DNA of 64,000 bases. It comes from Oenanthe sinensis (Eukaryota; Streptophyta; Magnoliopsida; Apiales; Apiaceae). Both the position numbers and the translations under genes were made by a program. Positions 51,707-62,647 of the stretch are shown here, piece after piece (within the stretch, counting starts at the first letter, position 1; each line of letters opens with the position of its first letter). The notes beneath the pieces were generated by a model. That model did no database searches. It was not told where the DNA came from and worked only from the letters and a program-made list of their open reading frames with translations. The stretch covers positions 40,626,501-40,690,500 of the forward strand of contig CM053794.1 in the NCBI GenBank assembly GCA_028671895.1, read 5' to 3'.

Positions 51707-53071
51707 TCACTTGATGGCCTTCTTCTGCACCTTGAGATACACAGTGGAGTTATAATGTGCATTTTCCGGATCATGGTCCATTAAAGAAAGGACCTCGGAT
51801 GGTAGTAAACAATCCCCTCTGGAAGGATCCGATCCATAACGAAATATAGCTGCCTTACAGGAACAATCCTTCAAACAAGCACGCTTACATTTGTTCACAT
51901 CAGTATTGGGAATGCTGGAGTTAAATGTAAAATAAGTAACATCCTTGAGCTCTACAAAATCCTGATATTTTGAAGCAGAACAACTGAGAGGAGTTATTTC
52001 GGCACAACCAAGATTAGGATACTTTTCTTTTACTTGTCTGAAATATCGGACTCCACTGCTGCTTGATCCAGGACAACTGCATTGCCCGTTTGAGCAAATA
52101 CTGTATTTCCCACACACAAGAGGGTATTTACATACACCTGAAAACCCTGTGAGAAGATCTGCTATAACCTCCCACTTATCTTTCCATTCGTATACTCTCA
52201 AATGCCCGTCAGATTCAAGTCTCATGTACTGTGCTGATGATGCTGGTGGAATATAAAAAATATGAATTGGCTCGTTTTTCTCAGATGAACGTGGATAAAA
52301 ACGAAGGCTTCCATTCAGGAACTTCACATAATTTGGCCCTTTAGCCTTTTCTGTAGTATAAACGTAATTATTGTAGTAGTCCTGAGGTGGATTGGATTGT
52401 ACATAAGCAAATACGCCTTGATCATTCACAACAAGGGAATATAAACCAGTTCCACTATTAGTCTTGGAAACACTTGCAATTAGTTTCTGCCCTTGCACAA
52501 GCTTCTGTCCGGGAACCAAAGCATCCGTTGGATGGTCAAAAGATTGCCAAACCACCTCCTTGCGTTTATTGAAGAGTACTAGATTTCCAGTTTCTGTTAA
52601 GTTCAAACCAGCAACAGATTTACCAGCAGTTTTAGAAGACCAGGCTACAGACCCATCAGCATCTCGCAACACCAAATCACCATCTGAGGTGAGCTTCAAA
52701 GTTGCGTTAACTTTAACAGGGTGGTCTCGGTTAGCTGACCAAACAACTTGCGGAAATGATACACTAGGGGATACAATAAATGAGACACTGTTTGTTTGAA
52801 CGAGAAAGATGGCAAAAAGGTAAGAGTCACATTTGCCATTACAGTAGAAGCCACAAGCAAATCTTTGGCCTAATGTTCCTCGTAAAAGATTGGCCCTCAC
52901 AGTAGATCCATCACCAAACTGAACAGTATGTGGAGCAGAAGGATCATTGATCCATGAAGTAGAGAGTATTGCTGTTGGATAATCAAATGGTTGAGCTGAA
53001 ACCAGATTTGGAGAATAAACAGTGAACAAGATGAAGGAAACAAAGCAAGTTAAAACCAAGTTGACAGCCAT
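51707..53071 (-). CDS. EP1-like secreted glycoprotein (bulb-type lectin, S-locus/EGF and PAN-like regions), intact
   Basis: An intronless 454-aa apoplastic glycoprotein of the EP1 family, lacking a kinase. I chose the ATG at 53071 because it is followed directly by a good signal peptide (about 1-24, ending VSA); the frame stays open further upstream without a better start. The B-lectin domain (about 45-200) includes WSANRDHPV, LTSDGDLVL and WQSFDHPTDALVPGQKL. An S-locus glycoprotein-like region follows, then a Cys-rich stretch (CGKYSICSNGQCSCPG, about 345) and a PAN-like Cys cluster (CKRACLKDCSCKAAIF, about 415). Several NxT/S sites are present. EP1 was first described as an epidermal secreted glycoprotein in carrot; the molecular role is not settled. 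The upstream neighbour is a dead duplicate. Confidence 0.92.
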   Translation of the reverse strand: MAVNLVLTCFVSFILFTVYSPNLVSAQPFDYPTAILSTSWINDPSAPHTVQFGDGSTVRANLLRGTLGQRFACGFYCNGKCDSYLFAIFLVQTNSVSFIVSPSVSFPQVVWSANRDHPVKVNATLKLTSDGDLVLRDADGSVAWSSKTAGKSVAGLNLTETGNLVLFNKRKEVVWQSFDHPTDALVPGQKLVQGQKLIASVSKTNSGTGLYSLVVNDQGVFAYVQSNPPQDYYNNYVYTTEKAKGPNYVKFLNGSLRFYPRSSEKNEPIHIFYIPPASSAQYMRLESDGHLRVYEWKDKWEVIADLLTGFSGVCKYPLVCGKYSICSNGQCSCPGSSSSGVRYFRQVKEKYPNLGCAEITPLSCSASKYQDFVELKDVTYFTFNSSIPNTDVNKCKRACLKDCSCKAAIFRYGSDPSRGDCLLPSEVLSLMDHDPENAHYNSTVYLKVQKKAIK

Positions 53072-54039
53072 TACACAAAAGTTAAGTTGATACAAAATGG
53101 AAGTGAAACAAGTATAACCCTCTATAAATACACCTTGGTCTTTGTTCAACAATATCGTGTACACAGTTTTTGTTTCAGCCCACAGCTGTAAATATACTAT
53201 GATACTTATCTAGTTATCCTGTATAATATAATGAAATTACATGTGCAGATATTACATGTTTTCAAGTCTGAATAAGCGCAGTTGTCTATGAATAGATTTT
53301 GAATATTTTTTATTTTTGCACTTGATGTGTCATGTGTACAGTGTGGATAGAGATGCAATTCATGTTGCATGGGCTCAGCGCACACTTAAATTACGGTGCT
53401 TGCATCGATCTACATTTCTATATAAAGGTAAGTTTAAATATAGCAACCTACGTATGTACATTGGCAGACCGCAGACGTACTAGAAGTTACGATGCGATAA
53501 TTTATCTTAGAATATATACAGAGAGGACTAGAGCCCGCAGTACATAAAAAAACTTCTAATAATTGATTCTCTGTGGGCTGTGGGCGTAACTTGAGCCATT
53601 ATAGACAAGGCCTTTCTCATGAACGGTGAACGTAAGAATATCACGGCTCTGTTTCAAGCCAAAATATAGCCAACTGGAAATTAGCTTGTTTTATATTTTT
53701 ATAAATCTAATATCCCTAATTCAGTATTTTATTTCATAACTAATAAGTTCATACTAAATTTCAAAATTTAATCTGGTAAAATACACCCATGATGAATATA
53801 TTATTTGTCAATTTTCATAGAGAGATGATAAGTTTCATAAGGATAAAATGTATACAAACTAACGCCATCAGTTGCAATGTGGCAGAAAGACCTCAAACTT
53901 AAGGTTTACTCTTATACAAAAAAGGTTTGATGGATCGACCATCCGATGTAAAAGCACAATTGCGCAGCAATATGCTTGAACCCCAGGCTCATAATCCCAC
54001 ATGCAACCAAACATCTATCACCCATACATGTAAGTTTCT
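53072..54039. other. Intergenic region between EP1-like and CYP72A genes
   Basis: It contains the EP1-like promoter and the 3' flank of the dead CYP72A copy. I see no additional gene. Confidence 0.55.
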
Positions 54040-56729
54040 CTATAGTGCATTAAGAATCAAGTTTGCACCATATTGAGGTTGAAGGGTTATGACTGTGTTA
54101 GGAGCATGTGAATAAGATGGCGAAAGCACAAACGAAAAGCGTTGTAAGATCATCGATATCGCCATTTTAGCTTCTACCATTGCAAAATTCTGTCCAATGC
54201 ATATCCGTGGTCCCGAGCTGAATGGATAATATACAGCTCTTCCCTTTGTTGCTTTTAAAATACCTTCACCAAATCTCTCAGGGTTAAATTCCTTGGCATC
54301 ATCACCCCAAATCTCTGTCATGATGCATTACGATGACAGGTGCTTGCAGAAGCACTCCAGCTGGGAGGAATATCTCTCCTAATTTGATATCCTCGAAAAT
54401 AGCGCGAGTGAGTACAACTCCTGGTGGGTATAATCTCAGAGTCTCGAGCAAAATCATATTAACCTGCAGAAAAAAACGTTGGCCAGTATTTAGTATTTAC
54501 CTTCTTAGACATATACAAATATTCGACATCCAAAAATATAAAATATAAAAAATAAGAATCGAATTTAGTACTTCATACTTGAGCCTTTTTCAGATATCAA
54601 GTTCCATGTCATAAAATGTATACAAGTTAGGATAGGTTCGTACTTTGCAGTTGAGAACTTCTGTTGTATCTAAGTGCATATAAAAGAACTTGCAACTTTG
54701 AGGTGATTCAACCCGTCAATGTCTGGTTTATTGTTTCCAAAGGCATGCAAAACTTCTTCTCTAGCGCGCTCTTGCCAATATGAATGCTGACTCAATAAAA
54801 CCATTGTCCAAGTAAGTAGATTTGAGGTTGTCTCTTGTCCAGCAAAATAGAATAACTTGCACTCTTCGATAATCTCATATACAGTCATCCCATATTTCAT
54901 ATTTCTATTTTCTTTAATTTCTTTGGAATTTGATTGCAATAATATACCCAATAAGTCATCATGAATATACTCTTCTGCTTGCATTGCCTTCAAACACTTG
55001 TTTACAATAGTCCTCACAGCAGATCGCACTTCTTTGTCAGTCTCCTTCATCCTGTTGAATCTTTTGGTTGGAAGAAATCTGTATTTAACAAGTTTAATAA
55101 ACATCAGTGCAAGCAGAGGAAATAACACAACATTTTAGATTTCTTACAAACGCCAAATAAAAGGAGGAAGTAAAAACCTCATTCCTGGGAGGTACAATGT
55201 TTGTGCAGCTTGCATCACTAGCTCTGTTTGCTCCTTCTGTAGTTGAAAGATCTTTCTACCCTCTGCATAGCTACTTCCAAAGGCTGCACGTGAAATGACA
55301 TCACTTGTCAGAGTTTCTAAATAAGGCCATACATCCAACTCACATTGCCCCTCTGTGGAAACCATCTCCTCCCATTTGTTCATGATCTCACTACAACTCA
55401 AATACATGGCTGGCAGCATATCCTGTTTATTAACATCACAAAAAAGAAAACACAATACTTGTTAATACCATATAACTATTACTGTCAAATTATCTTCTTA
55501 GTCTGCAGGCCCTAATCATATACAATATTATCCTGATTATATCAGTAATCATACAAGCATCAGGGACGGCCTTTAACTTTTCATAATTGAAAGCAGGATT
55601 GATGATTTTCCGGTGTTTGGCCCATTTATCACCGTTAGCATCTAGAATTCCAGTTACAAGCAACTTTGTCAAAGGGTTACCTCCCCTGGGCTTCTGGAAC
55701 TTATATATCTTATTTAAGACCTCTTTTATAAGATCAGGGTCCCTGATGTAAACCGATGGTTTTGGTCCAAGCCATAAAAATGACTTTTTGCCTGTAAGAA
55801 AGTATAAAATGGTGTTTGAGGAATTTGAGAACAACAATAGTTACATAAATGGAATAATGACTCAAGTGCTGTCTTTCAATGACAAAGTTTTTATGGTTTT
55901 TCAATTGATTTTGAGAAAAAAGCTGGAGAGACAAAGTGCTCTATGAAGTTTCCTCAATTTGCCTAGGCACCCTATTCATAAGTATCAAGTATTACGTAAT
56001 TCAGTTGGTAACAGTTTAGCTTTCAGTATATTCTCAAATGTAATGACTAATGTGGGCACGCAGTGCTTAAGATTTGTTGGACCAGTTCCAACACTAACTG
56101 TATCTGTTTTGGCCTTCTGGGCGACAGTAACTGTAAACTTGGTCATATAAGCAGATATTAAAGGTTCAGGAGTGATCTCGAGTTTGAAACACTCTCTACC
56201 AAAATTCCTGTATAGGGTAGAAGTACAGTACAAGTATTCAATGAAATATCGATATAAACATTCTTGATGTGTTTAACGAAAGATATACTCATTAACATTC
56301 TTCTCAAATTTATAATTGGATATATTACAAGAACTTAAAATCATATTTAGATAGTAGAGTATTAGCAAGTTGACTTGTTGTGTCCATCTATCTAGCTATC
56401 TATATCTAGAAATGTATAAACCAGAAAAAGTGAAGTGAATTAGTTACCGTGTTGACTAATAGCCTTATATATGTTGTTGGAGATGCACGAGGTAAAAAAT
56501 CATCAGAGAGATTGATGGGTTTGGATCGGGCTTCTTTTTTAGCAACAGCAACTTCTTTCATGTCTCCATACAAAAGCCTGTAACTCTGTAAGAGTTACCT
56601 TTGAAACCCTGATTTCTTAGTATCTTTTTTGGGCCTGAGCCAGACCCAGTTGAGTATTCTCCATCCTATCACCGCTACAACTACCACACACAAGCTTTCT
56701 ATCACCTTCGAGTATGTATCCATCTCCAT
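54040..56729 (-). pseudogene. Dead CYP72A-type cytochrome P450 (copy A)
   Basis: All five exons are present: about 56448-56729, 55562-55791, 55178-55422, 54694-55078 and 54040-54463. Several lesions disable it. In exon 1, an 8-base loss after RPKK and a later 8-base gain put a stop between them, and a further 2-base gain lies near its end. Intron 2 has lost its beginning, including the GT donor of exon 2. Exon 5 has a 2-base loss near 54315 that brings an early stop. The exon 4 donor is GC rather than GT, which can still work. The heme motif PRICIGQNF and AGQETT remain readable. The nearest relative is the intact gene at 57745-61578. Confidence 0.9.
55985..56233 (-). other. Unrecognised open frame in intron 1 of the dead CYP72A
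   Basis: An 82-residue frame (with pieces such as FKLEITPEPLISAYMTKFTV) lies in the intron. Its composition is more protein-like than its surroundings. I do not recognise the family. It could be a captured gene fragment inside a mobile element or chance; no start, domain or partner supports a gene. Confidence 0.25.
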
Positions 56730-56989
56730 AACTGTGTGTTTGTGTGTAGTTAAAATAATAATTTATTAAAATTATATATTTATTATTCACAATAATTATT
56801 TATCATATTATAAATATTGTAATAATTTTATATTTAACTTATATATTAAAATTAATAATTCTAACCCGATGTACAAAGGCTATATTGGCAGGACAGTATG
56901 GGCCTACCGCCTATGTTTATTGTGTATGTTATCATCCGATAGTTTAATATTTACCTGCCATTTCACACTCATCAAGATTTGTTTGCTCA

Positions 56990-57420
56990 TCCGGTCATCC
57001 CTGGTACTAGGCCCGGCACCATATCCTGTTTATAAACATCATAAAGAAGAAAGACAATACTTCTTAATAACATATCGCACTGACTGTCAATTTACTCTTA
57101 TTTGTCTGGCGTGCTACCATGAATTACATAATCCTGGTCATAACAGTAGACTGTAATAATACAGGCATTATTATACATCTACTAATGCTAATGACACTGC
57201 CAGGCTCTATTTCATGGCGCAATGGATCGACTGAAAATCTTTAACAAGTACGCACCACGCACCAGCAGTAAATACAGTTGGAACTGCGCTGAGGTAGAAA
57301 ATTCTCAGTAAGATTGATTTCTTTCGATTGGCCATTTTTTACAGCAGTGGCAAGATCTTTCATGTCACCTAGAAGCCTGCCTGCAAGAGTTTCCATTGAA
57401 GCCCTTTATTATGGTTAACA
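56990..57420 (-). pseudogene. Relict of a third CYP72A gene
   Basis: The part 57010-57240 aligns with the start of intron 2 of the intact gene (59135-59310), including the acceptor-side atatcctgtttata. The part 57245-57415 aligns with the degraded 3' half of exon 1 (61300-61455). Exon 2 and intron 1 are absent between them, and exons 3-5 are missing. The fragment has no coding value, but it shows that the cluster once had three members. Confidence 0.7.
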
Positions 57421-57744
57421 AGCAAACTTACTATCACAAATATTCTACTTTTTCTTTCGAAATGCATTATTTTGCACGAGTATTTGAATTATTGTTTGTT
57501 GTCATATACATTGCCAGCACTATAAATAAGACAATAAATATTACTTTTACGCGTGTTATGCCATATATCTCCACATTGCTACAGGTTTATTTTCAAATTT
57601 TCATATAGAAGAGTCGCTTGAGGCTACAACCATTATAATATAAACGACAATTCCCAGCAATATACAAACTCCTCAATTCCCAGGCTCATAATCCTACATG
57701 TAATCAAACATCAATTACACAATTACACAAACAAGTAAGCTTCT

Positions 57745-60700
57745 CTATAGTGCTTTTAGAATCAAGTTCGCACCATATTGGGGTTGAAGGGTTAGGACTG
57801 TGCTTGGAGCATGTGTATAGGATGGCGAAAGCACAAACGAAAAGCGTTGTAAGATCATTGATAGTGCCATTTTAGCTTCCAGCATTGCAAAATTTTGTCC
57901 AATGCAAATCCGGGGTCCCAACCCAAAAGGAAAATATACGCCTTTTCCCTTTGTTGCTTTTGACACACCTTCAGAAAATCTCTCCGGATTGAATTCCTTA
58001 GCATCATCACCCCAAATTTCTCTGTCATGATGCATTAGGATGATAGGTAGCTGCACTGACACTCCAGCAGGTAGTAAAATCTCTCCTAATTTAACATCTT
58101 CGTATATACTTCGACTAAGGAAAATTGCAGGTGGGTATAATCTCAGACTCTCGAGCAAAATCATATTAACCTGCAGAACCGAGACATATAAAGCTCTAAT
58201 TCAGTGTGTACCTTAGTAGATGTATCAAAAAAAATTCAGCATCCAATAATATGCAAATTTGAATTGTAAAAAAATAGAATTTAATAATTTCTTAATTTCC
58301 TTTTCCACTATCACGTTCCACATTGTAAAATTTCCAAGTTGGGATAAGTTTATACTTAAAACTTAAAATTTTCCATTTTAACATTCTACCAAGTGTGAAT
58401 TGAAGAACTTACAACTTTGAGGTGATTCAACCCATCGATATCCGGTTTATTGTTTCCAAAGGCCTGCAAAACTTCTTCTCTAGCGCGCTCTTGCCAATAT
58501 GAATGCTGACTCAATAAAATCATTGTCCAAGTAAGTAGATTTGAGGTTGTCTCTTGTCCAGCAAAATAGAATAACTTACACTCTTCGATAACCTCATCTA
58601 CAGACATTCCATATTTCATATTTTTATTTTCTTTAATTTCTTCGGAATTTGATTTCAATAATAAACCCAGCAAATCATCATGAATATACTCTCCTGCTTG
58701 CATTGCCTTCAAACGCTTGTTAATGATACCTCTTAGTGCAAATCTCACTTCATTGTCGATCTGTTTCATCCTTTTCATTCTTTTTGTTGGCAAAAACCTG
58801 CATTTAACAATTATAATGAACATCAACGCAAGTAGATGAAACACCAGAAGATTTTAGACTTCTTACAAAAACAGAAAAAGGAGGAAATAAAAACCTCATT
58901 CCTGGGAGGTACAATGTTTGTGCAGCTTGCATCAACAGCTCTGCTTGCTCTTTCTGTAGTTGAAATATTTGCCTCCCTTCTGCATAGCTACTTCCAAAGG
59001 CTGTACGTGAAATGACATCACTTGTTAGAGTTCCTAAATAAGGCCATACATCTAACTCACATTGGCCCTCTGTAGAAACCATCTCCTCCCATTTGCTTGT
59101 AATCTCACTACAACTCAAATACATGGCTGGCAGCATATCCTGTTTATAAGTATCAAAAAAAAAAAAGAGACAACAGTTGTTAATATCATTACCTTCTTGT
59201 CTGGCACGTAATATGATTCACAGTCTTAATTATGTCAGTAATAATACAAGCATTTGACATCTACTGATTCTAATGACACTGCCAGACTCTATATCATGGA
59301 GCGACAGTCAAAATCTTTTACTTGTACTAACTTATGTACTAGCATCTATAATAAAGAAATTCACCGGGAGCAACCACCTACAAATATTATCAACATGTTT
59401 CTACTAACAAAAAAATTATATCTACTAAATGTTTGAACAGCAATATGAATTAAATACTTTCAACTAGCATCATCTGAAACTTAGAACAATGTCCAGCATT
59501 CCATATAAAAATTATTTATTTTTGCATAACTAATTCAATTATATAATATTGGAATTTTGTAAAGGGTCTAGATAGCTACAGGGATGACCTTTAACTTCTC
59601 AAGATGGAAAGCAGGATTCATGATTTTCCGGTGTTTGGCCCATGTATCACCCTCAGCACTTGCAAGTCCATTTGCAAGCAACTTGAATAAAGGATTACCT
59701 CCCCTGGGTTTCTGGAAGTTAGAAGTCTTATTTAGGACCTCTTTTATAAGATCAGGGTCCGTGATGTAGACCGCTGGTCTTGGCCCCAGCCACGAAAATG
59801 ACTTCTTGCCTGCAATAAAGTATAACATGATTAAATCCACTAAAAAAAATTCGAAAAAAAAGAAGGAATAAAGAAAGGCCTAGTCTTATAGTTAAACAGC
59901 ATTATAAGAGGAGCGTTTACTATTCTTTATAAAGTATGATGAAAAGTTAGGCATGCTCTGGTGGCACTACTGACTAGGGATGTAATCAAACCGAGCCAAA
60001 CATAGTCAAGCTCGAGTTTGATCTCAACTAAAAAGTTCAGTCTCGATCTGGAACTCGACCAAGCTTAAGTTTCAAGCACGAAGTTCGGCTTGACAAGTTC
60101 GATTTGTTCGAGCCGAGCTCAAACCGACTCGATCATTGTTAAGCCGAATTTGAATATTTTACGAACCGAGTTCAAATAACTCATGAACAGTTGAACTCAT
60201 TTACACCCTACTAGTGACTAGCCTCACCCAACGAGTAAAAAAAAAGAAATGAAAATAATATTGTCGACATACAAACACCAAGATGAGCTTTGCTAAGAAA
60301 AGGTATGTTCCAACTTTCAAATGAAGAAAGGTTTTCTACTAGAAACTTAATGTAAAAAGCATCTAAATTAACAATATAAAAACTTATGCTTACCTAATAT
60401 TAACATTCTTGATGAGTGCCGAAAGCATCCAAGAAAAAAATTGTGTTTAACAAGTTTAAAGAGTAATTCTTAAAAACCTTTGAAAAAAATCATCGTAGTA
60501 CCAATAGATAGGCTTATACTCTTTGTAGGATGTGATTGTGTCAAACGGAGGACTTTATATTCATATAGCAGTTTCACCCACTTAAGCTTGGAAATCTATA
60601 GGATAGTGAGTTCATTAACACTTGAAGAAAAAAAGTGTCCCAGGTTAATTAACAGAACCAAAATTCTTTCAAATGGAAGTTCGGAATATCATTGGCACAA

Positions 60701-61578
60701 GACAAATATAAGCCAGTCATATGTGAACTAAGTTGTGTAATGTTTCTATGATATTCTGGACTGACGACTGATTGTGTTTTTTGTCGAGTGCTCTTAGAAA
60801 AAAACTATTGTGGCGATAATTCATCGTAGTTGACTTTTTCACATATTTTAAGACTTATAAAAAACATACTTGCACTTAATATTTTTGAAACTTTCTTTTT
60901 GGTATAAAAGTTTTAAGATTCAACTTTTTATACAAAAGAGCTTTTCAATATATTTCCTTCATCCCCCCAATATATTTCCTTCATCCCCTCAAAACTTTCT
61001 TTTTGGTATGAAACTTTGTATTCGGTCCCCCTCCCAAATTCAATATATTTCCTTCATCCCACCCCCCAAAATCTCAAAAATCATAAGTTTTTGTCTATAT
61101 ATTTCCTGAGTCCCCCAAGATTCCAATAAAAAGTACGTATTAAATTTGAAAACTCCGCTATTCATTGTTAACAATTTAACATATACTCCTACTTTGTAGA
61201 AAATCAATAACACAAGTAACTAAAATACAAGTAGCACGTTATATCTATCAGTAGAAAACTAATAAATGAAACGAGAAGCAAAGTGAAAAATGGCGTACCG
61301 TGTTTACTAAGAGCAGTAAATATGGTTGGATTAACGCGAGGTAAAAAATCATCAGAGAGATTGATGGGCTTGGATCGTGCTTCTTTTCTAGCAGCTGCAA
61401 GTTCTTTAACGTCTCCATACAAAAGCCTGTAAGGGTTACCTTTAAAGCCCTGATTTCTCAGTATCTTTTCAAGCTTCTTGGGCCTAATCCAAACCCAGTT
61501 CAACAATCTCCAGGCTATCACCACCACACATGCCAAGCACAAGCCTCCTATAATCTTCAAGTATATATCCAACTCCAT
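57745..61578 (-). CDS. CYP72A-type cytochrome P450, intact
   Basis: An ER-anchored haem monooxygenase. CYP72A enzymes in dicots oxidise triterpenoids, iridoids/secologanin-type substrates or gibberellins, so the substrate cannot be set here. Exons: 61299-61578, 59580-59809, 58895-59139, 58413-58797 and 57745-58170. They sum to 1566 nt, 521 aa, in a continuous frame. It has an N-terminal membrane helix (about 6-30) followed by a basic/Pro hinge (WIRPKK), the I-helix AGQETT (about 331-336), ExxR as ESLR (about 387-390), PERF, and the haem loop FGLGPRICIG with Cys about 469. All key residues are present. Intron 1 contains a small hAT-type MITE. Confidence 0.94.
59975..60210. mobile_element. Small hAT-type MITE (236 bp) in intron 1 of the intact CYP72A gene
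   Basis: It begins tagggatgtaa and ends ttacaccta-like (ttacaccctа), forming short imperfect TIRs. The flanks ctactgac (59967-59974) and ctagtgac (60211-60218) are an 8-bp target duplication with one mismatch. The interior is rich in cgagc/gctcg and tcgag motifs in both orientations. Confidence 0.78.
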
Positions 61579-62647
61579 AACTGTGTGTTTGTGTTTGTGT
61601 GTGTAAAAGAGAGAGGCAGAAATGAAGATGCCCGTGTGATTGATTGATTGATTGATGAAGTGATAATATCGAGTGTAACTATGTTTTGATCCAGAGGCTG
61701 GTCATTTTATAGTGTTTTTTTTGGAGAAAATTATTATGATATTTAATTGGGGATATTTGTAAAAATATTCTATTTTAAAATATTATCTGAAAATAAAATA
61801 ATAATGAAAAGGTATTTAAGGTAGGTGAGAAAATGACGTTAATAACTACTCCCTCCGTCTCACCTATTTGTTTACATTTGGGTTGAGTACGGAGTTTAAG
61901 AAAAATGTATAAAATAGTATGAAAAATAAGAAAAAATGGATAAAACAAAAGGAAAAATGAGTAAACTGATGTGGTCGATTGATAAATTTGAAAATGTGGA
62001 GAAAAGTAGTGGGTGAGACTAAATTTTATAATATAAAAATTTATTATTTTTTTTAAAAATTAAATATAAAAAATTGGGTGATACATCTGAAAAAAGAAAG
62101 TTTAAAAAATTGGATGGATAGAGTCAGTAATTTTAATAATTATATACCCAAAGGACGTATTTCAATCATCCTATATGTCTCATGTATGTGACCATCGACC
62201 ATCTAATAACAAAGCTATCATACATATCTACTCCAGCTGGTAGTACTAATGCAATTACCTCATATTATGATTCTCCTGCACTAACTTGTCATACATAGTC
62301 ATATCTCTGGCCAAATAAGCTGTATGAATTACAAGAGTTATTTTTAATCGACGACAATATATGTAATACTACATACGCTTCAAATGGTATATGCTTGTTC
62401 CATAATCATATTAAAACTTATTCACATAACAGTACTAAGGATTAATGGAAGAACGTGATACATCCTGGCAGAAGCATTTACATGGATAAACAACAAATAT
62501 GTAAGTATGTGATGGTGTTATCACGCGGGCGCATCTGGCCAAGATAGGAAAATTATATGATGCCAAAATGGCGTAATAGTTTAAGATTACTCTCTGAGAG
62601 GCGTATCAATTGAATAATTAAGGTGCTACGATTTTGTGAGGGGTGTA
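61579..62647. other. Promoter side of the intact CYP72A gene and intergenic DNA
   Basis: A gattgattgattgatt-type tetranucleotide repeat lies about 65 bp upstream of the start ATG. A Stowaway-like MITE follows at 61849-62123. The remaining sequence shows no gene. Confidence 0.6.
61849..62123. mobile_element. Stowaway-like MITE (about 275 bp) upstream of the CYP72A gene
   Basis: The left end ctccctccgtctcacctattt follows a TA. The right end (ttggatggatagag) is an imperfect inverse. The right target site is unclear. It lies about 270 bp upstream of the P450 start codon. Confidence 0.6.

Noticed and set aside
52464..52799. Plus-strand frame of 111 codons
   Set aside because: It lies antisense inside the intact EP1-like gene.
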